Of a stretch of DNA of 64,000 nt, positions 1 to 10,209 are shown piece by piece. The notes below the pieces were generated by a model. The model did no database searches and was not told where the DNA came from. It saw only the letters and a program-made list of their open reading frames with translations. A program made the translations under genes and the position numbers. The stretch lies in the NCBI GenBank assembly GCA_030765065.1, contig CM060990.1, forward strand, positions 417,269,198 to 417,333,197, given 5' to 3'. This DNA is from Deroplatys truncata (lineage: Eukaryota > Arthropoda > Insecta > Mantodea > Mantidae). The first letter of the stretch is position 1; the number at the start of each line of letters is the position of its first letter.

Positions 1-59
1 GGAGCAGACACTCATGGATCAGACAGAGCATCCAGGATGGGTGATCAGCCCGATGCCTG

Positions 60-285
60 GTATGGGATGAAGGAAGTAGATGAAACGAAATGATGGTGAA
101 ATGGATGAAAGGAAAGGTGATGATGGAGCAGTTGGTGGAATGAATGGCGGGGGAAACCGGAGAACCCGGAGAAAACCCGCCCAGACGCCGCTTCGTCCAC
201 CACAAATCCCACATGCAGGTTCCTGGGATTGAACCCGCCTCGGTGGAAGGCGAGCGGTCTAACCACTCGGCCACGGCGCCGCCAA
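60..285 (-). mobile_element. tRNA-derived SINE (family A)
   Basis: On the minus strand this starts with a tRNA-like head. The A box is the complement of 260-273 (TGGCCGAGTGGTTA) and the B box the complement of 225-235 (GGTTCAATCCC). A pyrimidine-rich, CORE-like body with CCGGGTTCTCCGG follows. RNA polymerase III would start near 285 and read leftward. The order of A and B boxes is clear. The outer limits are estimates, since no target-site duplication was found. The open frames across it are by-products of the repeat. Confidence 0.75.
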
Positions 286-289
286 CCAC

Positions 290-1494
290 TATAAACATCT
301 TAGGAAAAAAGAATGAAATGCACGTGTACGTGTGCGATGTGGCCACAGTTTAAAATAATACTCAAAGGCAAAACTTTGCAGCTGATTTACACATCTACGG
401 AACACAGCCATGCAATTTAATTTAATTACTTACATTACACACAAATGAAATAAATAACCATGTACCGCATAATAATTACGTATGTCACAAATGCTTTAGA
501 ATACAACTGAGGAAGAACTAAAACAACATATTACGCTACAACAATAGAAATGCATGTTAACGTATTACCCGAGGGAAACTTAGAAACACATGCTGAATAA
601 ATTATACATTAATGTACAAGTATTATTAAATAATTAAAATATATTACTATGAATTTATTCTGAAGAAAACAATTGCTTCCATATTAAAGCACCATCTTTG
701 ATTACCTTAGTAATCCGTAGTTAATTTTTATAAATAAGGGTTGTACGTTTACAGTTTTGCTTACTGTAATTGTGCGCAGAACCATGGTGAAAACATTCTT
801 TATTTTGTTTCTTCTGTAATAAGAGAATATAGAAAAACCAGGTTCCAGCGGATGTAAACAAAAACAGTAAGTATATCAATTGTTAAAGAAATAGGTGTAA
901 AAGCAAGAGGGTGTATAAAACATCAATTACAGAGGATGTAAACGAAAACAGTAAATATGTCAAAAGTTAAAAAACAAACATGAAAAAGTAAAGCGAGGGC
1001 AGTTTTTTGTGTCATTCTAAGGAGATAGCCGCTTCTTTTGCAGTCTTGAAAAGATAATAAATTTGCTTCACAACAATGTTTTTAGTAATATAAAGTTAAT
1101 ATAGGAAGCAGTTGTGTATTGTTGTTTAATATGTGTAACATTTATTAGTGAACATGGCAGCTTTTGTTTACTTATATGGATAGTGCAAGATGGATGAAGT
1201 GCAAGACAAGTAAAAATGCCGAAGACAAAAGAAAGAAAGAAAGAAATATCTGTGTTGAATTCACATGTCTTACACTACTCACTGTTCTACAAACTACTCT
1301 TAAAAAGGCTGCTCCTGTATCTAATTCTTGTTTAAACGAGATACAATTTCATTACAGTTCAAACATTTCGCTGCAGGTAATTATAGGGATACAGGAACGT
1401 AAAGCTACAGTCAGATTTTTAGAAAGCAGATGACTATGCGATGGCTTTGAAAGTCCATATCCTTTGCATGACCACGAGAAAAACACAAATAACT
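290..1494. other. AT-rich intergenic DNA, no gene seen
   Basis: No supported coding region or RNA gene. A short stretch near 1259-1310 resembles 16390-16450, downstream of the second dispersed-repeat copy. The only open frame (1164-1433) has no recognisable motif. Confidence 0.5.
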
Positions 1495-1935
1495 GCTTAC
1501 CACTTGTAAAAAGTATAAGTATTTTAAAATTCAAACCAATAACAAAGAATTCCTTGGAAATTATTAGCATATAAATTGTGTCCTTTAACGAGCTTGCGTT
1601 TTACGTGTAGAGAGATTTTGTCTATCTCTTACGGCTTGCCAGTTACACAAAATTTATTCAGAATGAAGAAGAGTTCACATATATTCCCAGAAAATTCAAG
1701 ATATACGTTTTATCTTTCGTGCAAATATCTTAAACGTGAGGTAGTTTAATCAAAATCGTTATAGCTATATTTGAGAAAATCAAAGCAATAACAATTTTTT
1801 TTCTAGTAAAAAGGATAGTTTAGGGTGGGGAAATTTTCTTAAAAATCTTTGTGTCGCAACCTTCGAAGTCGTTAAACTTAAATACCAAGTTTGGTGTTTA
1901 AGCCACCTTTCTTTTTTGATACTCGGCAGGGGGTC
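1495..1935 (+). repeat. Dispersed repeat R, copy 1
   Basis: The stretch from about 1590 to 1930 aligns by eye with 16010-16350 and 31615-31940. Shared landmarks are a TTTTGTCT...TCTTACG segment, a run around TTTAATCAAAATC, and a TTTGTGTCGCA-like block followed by CTTAAA. The match to copy 3 extends upstream to about 1495 (AATAACAAAGAAT). No coding capacity or terminal structure was seen. It is probably a short non-autonomous element or the 3' part of a longer one. Confidence 0.65.
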
Positions 1936-3219
1936 ATTTGCCGGTGCGGCAGAAGGAACAGCTATTTGGTTTCTTTTCCAAGGCCTCCACAACTTAATTA
2001 AACTCCACAAGTACTAAACGCTAGAAAATATTCAACACTGCTTAACTTACAAACGTGCACTAAGCTAAAAACTGTATAACTTCGATGAAGATACAGATGT
2101 AATTTTAACCAAAAGACGGAAATAAAGCATATGGGCACAGTCACAGCTGCTAAAATGTACTGAAGTCGAAGAAACAACAAATATTGCAACTACACTTGAC
2201 TTTGGTGGCATATAGTGACAGAACCACCGGCTATGGCTAGGGAATGGAAAGGCCTACTACTAATCTTTTACAGATGAATTTGTGGTCAGGCTTCAAAGTG
2301 TCCCGTTCGCTTTGCAGCCGCCTGAGGATCCGATCAGTGCGATTTCTTTATGCACTTTCGCTACAATGAGAGGGAAAAGGGGAGTTGAAGGATAGGGATA
2401 GGAAAGGTACATTTGTAAATAGTTCATGTGGCTGCAGGTCTTTGCTGATCGGACAGGGAAGGAAAGTCTTCCTCACACCTTGGTTCCACCCCTCAGCCCC
2501 ATTCTTAATGACTGTGATGCTACAGAAAATGGATTCCTTACTTTCATGAAGCTAAAGGGCAGATATTTTTGTATAGAGCTCAGACACTTTATACGATTTT
2601 GCAATCTAACCGGTTTACGGTGGACAAATTATTATACTTCTAACTAGCATGTCTTATATTTACCGAAGATGGCAGCACTAACAGGGTCCTTCTAATGTAG
2701 CATACCAAGGGCAAAGGGACTGTTTTCAGATTAAGGAACATTTTCTGTATATCCGCACGCTTCTTTGGTGCGACGGCTTATAGTAAATCTGTGCAGGTAT
2801 GAGTGTTTCCGAACTTTAGAATAGCAGAATAGACTTCATTTACCGGAAATCAATCTTCATAGGTACTGCTCATTTATTGTTACTACTTTATGAAGCAAAA
2901 TATTAGTACCAGGTACTCACGCTAAAGAATAACTATATATAACTTTCGTACAAACGAGCATTCTAAGCATTTTTAACAAAATTCTTGAAGCAATGACTAA
3001 TTGCTCCCATACCTTTAATTTTTATTCCAATATAAACCAGACCAAAGGAAGAGGTGACCACGAATACAGTTAGGCATTACCGAACCTCGAATAGATTACT
3101 AAGTTGGGTTACTGCACATATATTGAGCTTATGTTTTGCTACACTTAATTATTGCCATATTAAAGCAAATTTTTATATAACCAACTCCACAGCAGCACCC
3201 CAAAATCAAAAGTTCACGA
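1936..3219. other. Intergenic DNA, no gene seen
   Basis: Low-complexity and AT-rich stretches only. The longest open frame (2426-2647) shows no motif. The last six bases before PE1 are the left copy of its target-site duplication. Confidence 0.5.
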
Positions 3220-3225
3220 GCCGTC
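3220..3225 (+). repeat. Target-site duplication of PE1, left copy (GCCGTC)
   Basis: The six bases before the AGTAG terminus are GCCGTC. The same six follow the complementary CTACT terminus at 11245-11250. Six-base duplications are typical of Polinton/Maverick integration. Confidence 0.9.
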
Positions 3226-3271
3226 AGTAGTCCTAAAATGAGGCCTTTGGTGGAATTATACATATATGCAT

Positions 3272-3316
3272 TATGCTAATTAATACTCACACCACCAACC
3301 ACGCCCCTCCTCTGCA
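3272..3316 (+). promoter_or_regulatory. Octamer-like site and GC box near the PE1 end
   Basis: TATGCTAATTAA (3272-3283), an octamer-like motif, lies 47-58 bases from the terminus. CCACGCCCCTCC follows at about 3299. The same arrangement occurs in PE2 (17100-17130) and PE4 (53606-53650). A role in replication initiation is inferred, by analogy with adenovirus terminal repeats. Confidence 0.45.
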
Positions 3317-3529
3317 TACCTGGACACGATTCCGACAATGGAGAATACCATTAATCTTATATTGTTTGGTAAAAAATGGATGACATGTTATGTTGCCGGA
3401 TGCTTTACCGCTCCTGCGGCTTGCCATTGTCTAAATACGAACGTAATTAATCTCTTTTGTTGTCTCCCTGAATGCCCCATTCACCATTTATCGGGATATT
3501 TATAACTGTTTGGGTTGTGGCAACGCCAA

Positions 3530-4190
3530 CATTCAAATAATTCTTTTTTTCGAAAATAGTCACCCATTGTCACCTGTGTTGCGACATCTTATGCACCTCA
3601 AAGAAAGCCCCCAGCATTCCATAGACTGCCATTGTGCAATAATTCCATTCAAACAAACCCTGTTCCACCAAAAATCACTACTATCAAAAAATCAGCAGGT
3701 GTCATGAAACAGATTGCAATAATTCTATTTTTCTAAGAAAAACCTCCGCATTCCAACGCAGCATGAAAAGAAGCTCTAGGAACAGCAGCATTCCAATAAT
3801 TCCAGCACTTGCACATTCCAACGCCACCTCAACTAATTGTCCTATCGCCAAAATCGCGAGTGCCATTGTGCAATCATTTCATTCAAGGAAAACAACTTCC
3901 ACCAAAAATCGCGACTGTCAAAGAGAAATATACCGCTTCCATTCCAGAGCTGATCTTCAAAGAAACTCTAATTCCCCGCAAAAATCCTCAGCAGGTGCCA
4001 TGAAACAGAACGCAATAATTATATTTTTCTAAGAAAAACAGCTGCATTGAAAGCAGCTGTGGGAACAGTAGCCTTCCAATAAATTCAGCACGCGCACATT
4101 CGAACGCTATCCTCAACGAAATTATTCTGCCAGCAAAATTGCTAGGTCAAATAATAACCTTCAAACGAGCCCCTTCCACCGACATTATGT
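3530..4190 (+). repeat. ~297-bp tandem repeats inside the PE1 left TIR
   Basis: The block around TTTTTCTAAGAAAAAC recurs at about 3730 and 4023, a spacing near 297 bp. A partial earlier unit starts around 3530. Each unit holds ATTCCA.AATTCCAGCA-type and AAAATCCTCAGCAGG-type segments. The open frames across 3510-4032 are repeat by-products. The mirror copy is at about 10210-10980. Confidence 0.7.
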
Positions 4191-4198
4191 AAAAAAGA

Positions 4199-4480
4199 TT
4201 AAATGGAGTTTTATTTATGGACGCTCCTTACTCCTTAGCGTCCTATTCTATATTGGGCGTGAAAGACCAGTAATTTTGCTCGGAGGCCTCTTTATTAGGC
4301 TTGAGGTTCTTTTACGTGCCGTAAATCTATGACACGAGACCACTGGTTTTACTTCCCTTCCGAAGGAAGCCATGCCAGGAATTTTTACGCCCAAAAAATT
4401 CCATCGCCCTCCACCGGGTTTGAACTTGCGACCTCGGGAACCAGAAGCTGGTATGGTAACCACTACACCACGAAGAACGA
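4199..4480 (-). mobile_element. tRNA-derived SINE (family B) in the PE1 left TIR
   Basis: On the minus strand it has the family B layout: a tRNA-like head around 4420-4480, a TTCCTTCGGAAGG palindrome in the body, a TCTTTCACGCCCAATATAGAA block and a tail ending in CATAAATAAAACT. The right TIR lacks a SINE at this mirror position, so the insertion came after the two arms were fixed. The flanking duplication is unclear. Confidence 0.8.
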
Positions 4481-4930
4481 CCGCAAAAATATGCCACTCG
4501 CATTATAATAGCACTCTCATCCCACCACCTCAAAAGAAATCTGTCGCCATGTGTCTTGAAACACGCTCATTCTGACACCCATATATTTATATCAGTATAT
4601 AGGGGACCTGTACTGCCATTCTCGCGTAATATACAATGAAACCCTCATTTCATACTCTGTTGACATAACAAGATTCTAAGAAATCTAAATAATAATCCGT
4701 ATGGAAACGCACTTCCCATGCAGCACGCATTAAAGAGAGAGAAATCCCCCTGAGGCTACACCAAAAAATGACAACACGCTTACCTCATTCCACTCGTCAG
4801 CAATCCCCGAGTTTAAAGAAAAAATAAATTCCATAACTGATGTTTCTCCCGAGAGAGAGAGAGGCAGTGGGTGAGAGTGAACGATAGGGAGGCAGAGGGA
4901 TGTGTGTATATGCATTTAAAAACGTTGAAA

Positions 4931-5680
4931 TTGTGTTTTATCTCTCGAGGGCGACTGTATATTGCATCCTACGGAATACCCCCATACAATCCGCTCAAAA
5001 CCCTATTGCTCTTATTTTCGGAGTACAAAACTCCTTGCAGACAGCATTCATTGAGGAAAAATACTAGTGTCTCTCGGTTATTGAAAACCTATCTGCAAAA
5101 GTATTACAGGGTTTATTCCATCCAAAATCACTTCTGCATTCACTTCTCTGCAAGCGATAATATTCTGAGTTCTTTATATATTAGTACCAATGGTCCGATA
5201 GTGAATGGTCGGCAATTCCATTCACGACACTGACTGTTGAATGCTGTCGCATGTTATGAATGGGAGTACGGGGGCCATTCATGCTTTACCTTACTCCCAA
5301 CCTTTACAGAGAAGCAAAGAATGCGTATACATCAGCTAATCAGCTCGCTATTGTACGGTAGTGCATTAGTTTTCAATACATCGCTATATCCTGTTAAAAA
5401 GCAGCGCAATATGTCTTGATATGCCTACGGGTTTACGACAGAATACATGGAAAGCGTACCTTTACTGCACAAAGACCACAATGCTCTAACACTCAAGCAT
5501 AACACCTGACCAACTCAAAGAAAATTCATAAGGCAAGCACCCTTGCATTCAGTAAGACATGTAACACCAATCTAAAAAGGGATTACTTTCTTCAGAATCC
5601 AACGCCCAAAACACTTCAGAAGGGTAGGATGTATAGCAAATGTTATTTAAAGCTCAAACGAAATGCAGCTAATGCCATTG
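4931..5680. other. PE1 interior left of the MITE, no convincing gene
   Basis: An open frame at 4871-5233 (120 codons) starts inside the TIR and shows no motif. Another at 5237-5419 is equally featureless. I saw no splice-site pattern that joins them. Confidence 0.4.
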
Positions 5681-5688
5681 ATCTAAAG

Positions 5689-5843
5689 CAGAGGTAGCGA
5701 AAACGTGCTTCGCGAGTTATTTTGACTCGCAGGCGCCGTTCCCTCACTGTAACCGTCCCTTTGTTTTTCACGTGCTGCTGAGTGATGCAGTGCGTGTTGC
5801 ATATTTGGTGACTCGCGGAAGGAAGTCGTTTTCGCCACCCTTG
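5689..5843. mobile_element. 155-bp hAT-type MITE
   Basis: Terminal repeats CAGAGGTAGCGAAAACG and CGTTTTCGCCACCCTTG are imperfect complements of each other. They are flanked by a perfect 8-bp duplication, ATCTAAAG, at 5681-5688 and 5844-5851. Eight-base duplications and CAG..G ends are the hAT signature. It has no coding capacity. It sits upstream of the PE1 gene promoter. Confidence 0.9.
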
Positions 5844-5940
5844 ATCTAAAGTATTACGGGATAATCTCTTTGTCCAACGGCGCTTCACATTTTCGGAAAT
5901 AGGAAATTTTAAATGACAGCAATGAATGAAATCCCTATGT

Positions 5941-5948
5941 TATAAAAT
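5941..5948 (+). promoter_or_regulatory. TATA box of the PE1 gene (TATAAAAT)
   Basis: It lies about 155 bases upstream of the mini-exon ATG at 6096. PE2 and PE3 have TATA boxes about 140 and 105 bases upstream of the equivalent mini-exon. Confidence 0.5.
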
Positions 5949-6095
5949 CTGTAACATACCCACACTGAAGGCACTTTCAGCGGTGAGTTCGCTCGTATCA
6001 GTGAAGGTGTTTCAGCGAACGTTCGTATCCTGCAATTACATAGCGTGAGTTATATTTCAGCGAGACTAGATCATTCAAAGTTTGCGCTTTTAACA

Positions 6096-7529
6096 ATGCA
6101 AGGTGAGTGATTTTTATTTACATTTCTAAAATCAAAGTGCATCTATTAACAGTGAATTATATCTTTTAAAAACGAGAGTTTAAAACAATCACGTTATGTT
6201 ATTGAATACAACACTTAGAAATCAAAAGTGAATCATAATAAGGTGCGCGCAATTTTAAAAATACAATTCAATAGTGATTCTATATTAAGTAATTTCACAG
6301 AGTTATTGTAGGGATAATTTGCTTGAAAGTGTGCGTGTATAGCTCGGAAAACTATTCAAATTCATTTAAAATTATTAAATAGAATTCATTTAAGGAAATC
6401 AAAAGTGTTTTCTTCTCTGTTTATATCTAATATGTAGCCTTTTATGCAAAACAAAAGTGCGTAGTACATACATATAACTTTCTCTACTCGCCCTTCTACT
6501 GCAGACCGCAATACATCATAAGAAATGAACTATCATATCACATAATGATTTTGAAATTTATTTTCTTAGGAGCCAATGTAGGGTTGTACATTAACATGCC
6601 TTTCTCTACCCGCTCTCTCGCAAAAAGACTGCTTATACAGGATAGAATCGCAAAAGTATATTACTCCCCATACTTGTTCTTTATACGCAACTAGATAAAC
6701 TCTCGCAACGCTGGGTAAATTAACTTAACATATTCGCATGGCTTTCTCTACGCGAAGCTCATACGAAAGAAATTCAATATTACTGAATCTATAGGCCTAA
6801 AAGCATAAACAAGCGAAAAAATTTCACTCTAGATGAGATGACTCTGATTGCAAAAGTGCTGTCAGATAGAAATTATTTTTCAATAGTATATATCTACAAC
6901 CTCAATAACTCAATCTATGTTACAGAAATACGAATATAATTATCTACACTTTTTATTAATAATTTACAGACTTGAAATCGTCAGCAGCATCAGCAGAGAT
7001 TGTAACCAGACCTAGCGTTATCCACTTCGTTGCGGCTAGGAAATCTGATCTGACGAGCTGACCGTGAGCAGGTAATGGATCTTTTCACCTATTAGTTTTC
7101 TTGAAGTAATCTGTAACAAATAACATTGATTCAAACATGAAAATCTAACATTCTTTCATATTAAAATGGTATAATGTAAGCTCAATAATTCAATTTTCAT
7201 TATAGAAATACTAATATGATTATCTACATTATTTATTAATACTTTACACGTTTATAATTGATGATAGCAGTAGGGATTGCAACTAGACGTAGTGTTATTC
7301 ACTTTAAACCTGCTAAGGAATCCAATCCGCTGTGCCGCCAGCATGCAGGTAATGGGATTTTTCGCCTATTATTTTTCTTCGAATGAAAAATTAACAGCAG
7401 TTCAAATATAATTTAACTTATTCACCTTAAAAGACATAACATTATTCATTACAATTTCCAATTGAATCATTCATTTTATCACATTATTGTTCTTCTTATT
7501 CTTCTTCCTATTATTATTATTATTATTAT

Positions 7530-7574
<45 letters not shown>

Positions 7575-8821
7575 CGGTAGTAGTAGTAGTAGTAGTGCTA
7601 GCGGTAGTGGTAGTAGTAGTATTATTATTTCAGAGGAGACATCAACTCCGGATAGCAGAAGTGCAAGATGGTCAGTAAAAGCCATTTCAAGCATGTCATC
7701 ACAACAGAGTACAGAAGGTAAGGATATTTGTACATTATTTTTTGAAAATGAATTCTAAATTATTAACTAGCTCTAACATGCATACATCCCAAAAAGATTT
7801 GTTAAAGTATTCAATTATTATATTCTTCAGACGATCCATCCTCGCTTGATTTCACGCCCGATGGAAGTTTATATAAATGGTCGAATTTATCGATTTCATC
7901 ACCTTCTTCACTCGCAAAATCACCGCCCATTACGGTACACTCGCCATTACTATCCACAGCCACAACAATTCGTTTACTTCAAATAACACCAGCTGAAATC
8001 AAAACACAGGAAGTAATTTCACCTCAAACACAGCCGATATCCCAGAATTCAACACCACCGCAGAAACCAACAGCTCTTTCAGGTATCAAGCCAATCACAA
8101 ATACACCACTGCATTTCATTCCTTATAGCAGGCTAGCTAGACATAGATTAATATTCAACACTTTGCAGCCAGATTTACTCCCCTCGTGTCGTCCTCTGTG
8201 TTGGAATGGTTAACATGCTAGCCTCTAGTTCCCGAGGTCGCGGGTTCAAACCCGGCGGAGGGCCGTGGATTTTTTCGGGCGTAAAGTCCTTAGCATGACT
8301 TCCTTCGGAAGGGAGGTAAACCGGTGGTCCCGTGTCGTAGATTTACGGCACAAAAAGAACCTCGAACCTGATAAAGAGGCTCTGAGCAAAATTACCTGTC
8401 TTTCACGCCCAATATAGAATGGGTCGCTAAGGACCACAGCAGTAAAAGAGCACCCAAAAATAAAACTCAATTCAATTTACCCCCCTCCCTCCACTAATTC
8501 CAATAGATCTAAATACATTAAGGCGAATTCGAAGAATACAATCGCATGCACACACACGCGCGCGTTAACACACACACACACACACACACACACAATTCAT
8601 TCATTCATCTCCAAAAGGCACAGTCTTCTGTCTTAGACATAAAAAGCTGTTAAATTAAGGTCATAATTGTTTATTACTTCATGAAGAACATTCAAGAATA
8701 AATAATTTTCAATTATTGATTTCTTTCTCAGTCGTCTAATAAATGTAATTATTTTCAGTTGTATCCAGTCCACACCATTACCAAAAACTAGTACAGTCTT
8801 CTGTCCTAGACATAAAGTAAG
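6096..8821 (+). CDS. PE1 multi-exon gene of unknown function, all introns phase 1 (partly broken)
   Basis: I do not recognise this gene. Exons read by eye: 1, ATG CAA G at 6096-6102 before donor GTGAGT; 2, 6970-7071; 3, about 7250-7348, a duplicate of exon 2; 4, 7634-7717; 5, from 7831, open to 8082 (donor-like GTATCA) or onward into a SINE; 6, from 8760, stopping at 8819-8821; 7, from 8917, a duplicate of exon 6. Each junction splits a codon after its first base, so every internal exon can be skipped without changing frame. Exon 2 has stops at 7059 and 7065. Exon 3 has lost the aligned acceptor (TTTACAC for TTTACAG) and has a stop at 7255, but an AG at 7269-7270 would restore frame. Exons 2 and 3 share a TR.SVIHF motif. 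Exons 4 and 5 are rich in Ser, Thr and Pro with no obvious fold. The matching phases and the acceptor and donor motifs are seen; expression is inferred. Confidence 0.55.
6890..7440 (+). repeat. Tandem duplication of an intron-plus-exon unit
   Basis: The stretch of about 280 bp ending with exon 2 and its donor (GCAGGTAATGG) is repeated with exon 3 and its donor (GCAGGTAATGG). Both introns share CTCAATAA.TCAAT and AAATAC.AATAT.ATTATCTAC segments. One copy is damaged at its 3' end and the other at its 5' end. Confidence 0.75.
7505..7630 (+). repeat. ATT/AGT trinucleotide microsatellite in a PE1 intron
   Basis: About 126 bp of (ATT)n passing into (AGT)n with interruptions, directly before the exon 4 acceptor (ATTATTTCAG). 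The Ser-, Ile-, Leu- and Val-rich open frames here, on both strands, are by-products. Confidence 0.9.
8186..8474 (+). mobile_element. Family B SINE inserted in PE1 exon 5
   Basis: It is flanked by a 13-bp duplication with one mismatch: ATTTACTCCCCTC at 8173-8185 and ATTTACCCCCCTC at 8475-8487. The head has a B box (GGGTTCAAACC near 8243), and the tail ends AATAAAACTCAATTC. Without it the exon 5 frame would reach a stop at 8495-8497 within a few codons. With it the frame stops at 8211-8213. Confidence 0.92.
8549..8594 (+). repeat. (CA)n microsatellite
   Basis: Alternating CA with a short CG-rich interruption, between the SINE and the repeated 3' exon units of PE1. Confidence 0.9.
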
Positions 8822-9110
8822 AATTTTTGTATTCTTTCATAAAGAGCATCCAAGCATAAATAATGTTAAATTATTGATTTCCTTCTCAGTCGTCTAATAA
8901 ATGTAATTCTTTTCAGCTGTATCCAGTCTAGATCGTTACCAGAAAAGCGCAGTCTTCTGTTCTGGACATAAACGTTCTTGAAATAAGGTACGAATTTTCT
9001 ATTATTTCATCAAGAACATTCAAGAATAAATTATTATTGTTATTATTATTATGATTATTATTATTTCTTATTTCTTCTCCGTCCTCCAACAAATGTAATT
9101 ATTTTACAGG
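8615..9110 (+). repeat. ~150-bp tandem units with exon-like cores (3 copies)
   Basis: Three units share CAGTCTTCTGT.CT.GACATAAA, TTCA..AAGA.CATTCAAG.ATAA and TCGTCTAATAAATGTAATT.TTTTCAG. Copies 2 and 3 provide exons 6 and 7 of the PE1 gene (acceptors ending at 8759 and 8916). Copy 1 has no upstream acceptor. A similar acceptor block, AAATGTAATTCCTTTCAGGC, occurs in PE2 at about 19241-19260. Confidence 0.7.
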
Positions 9111-9572
9111 CTACCTCATTTCCAAGAACATGCCTTTTCTAAGGCTTTCATTGTGATTTTCATCAAGTTTTAAATGCATATATACACATCCCTCTACCTC
9201 CCCCTCCTCTCTCTCATTAGAGATATCAGGTATGGAATTTATTTTTTCTTTAAACTCCGAAGTTGTTGACGAGTAGAATGAGGCAAGCGCATTGTCGTTT
9301 TCGGTGTGGCCTGCAGGGAGATTAGTCTCTCTCTGTCTCTCTCTCTCTCTCTCTTTCTTTTTCCTGGATGACGTGCCGCATGGGAATTGCGTTTCCATAC
9401 GGATTATTTTTTAGGTTTCTTAGAATCTTGTTATGTAAGCGGAGAATGGAATGACGGTTTCTTTGTATATTACGCGAGAATGACACAGCACAGGTCCCCA
9501 ATCTCCTGATATAAATATACCGGTGTCAGAATGGCCGTGTTTCAGGACTCCTGCCAGTTGTTCTCCGTGGCG

Positions 9573-9853
9573 TGGTCGTCCTCCGTGGACTAGTGGTACC
9601 GTGCTAGCCTCTGGTTCCCAAGGTCGCGGGTTCTAACCCGGCGGAGGGCGATGGATTTTTTCGGGCGTAAAAATCGTTAGCACGGCTTCCTTCGGAAGGG
9701 AAGTAGATTTACGGCACGTAAAAGAACCTCAAGCCTGATAAAGAGACCTCTGAGCTAAATTACCGGTGTTTCACGCCCAATATAGAATGGGACGCTAAGA
9801 ACCATAGTAGTTAAAGAGCGTCCATAAATAAAACTCAATTTATTTATTTATTT
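9573..9853 (+). mobile_element. Family B SINE nested in another SINE
   Basis: The sequence TTCTCCGTGGCG at 9561-9572 is repeated as ATTCCGTGGCG at about 9855-9865. The second copy belongs to the head of the next SINE, so this SINE landed in the 5' end of its neighbour. B box GGGTTCTAACC near 9629, TTCCTTCGGAAGG palindrome near 9687, and tail AATAAAACTCAATTTA. Confidence 0.85.
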
Positions 9854-9865
9854 TATTCCGTGGCG

Positions 9866-10129
9866 TAGTGCTTAAAATGCTAGCCTCCAGTTACCGAGGT
9901 CGCGGGTTCAAACCCGCGCAGGACGGTGGATTTTTTCGGGGGTAAAAATACTTAGCATGGCTTCCTTCGGAAGGGAAGTAAAGCCGGTGGTTCGTGTCGT
10001 AGATTGACGGTACGTAAAAGAACCTCAAGCCTGATAAAGAGGCCTCTGAACAAACTTACCGGTCTTTCATGCCCAACATAGAATGGGACGCTAAGAACCA
10101 CAGTAGATAAAGAGCGCCCATAAATAAAT
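9866..10129 (+). mobile_element. Family B SINE, host of the nested SINE
   Basis: Its first ~15 bases are upstream of the nested copy at about 9558-9572. The outer flanks GGACTCCTGCCAG (about 9545) and GGACACCTGTCGG (about 10130) look like a decayed 13-bp duplication. The mirror position in the left TIR is uninterrupted, with only one GACACA-like copy. Confidence 0.8.
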
Positions 10130-10209
10130 AAGGACACCTGTCGGCAGATTTTTTTGAGGTGATGGGATGGGAGTGCTATTGTAATGCGTGCGGCATATTT
10201 CTGTATTCA

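Larger units (their letters stand above)
3226..4930 (+). repeat. PE1 left terminal inverted repeat
   Basis: This matches the reverse complement of about 9130-11244. Anchors include the AGTAG end, the CACGATTCCGACAATGG block near 3327, and TGTGTATATGCATTTAAAA at the inner edge near 4905. The two arms have diverged and carry different SINE insertions, so PE1 looks older than PE2 or PE4. Confidence 0.85.

Noticed and set aside
225-283. Functional tRNA gene
   Set aside because: A and B boxes are present but the cloverleaf is not complete and a SINE body follows; the other SINE heads were rejected for the same reason.
7462-7758. Ser-rich protein gene
   Set aside because: It reads through the AGT microsatellite; the real exon is proposed to start at 7634.
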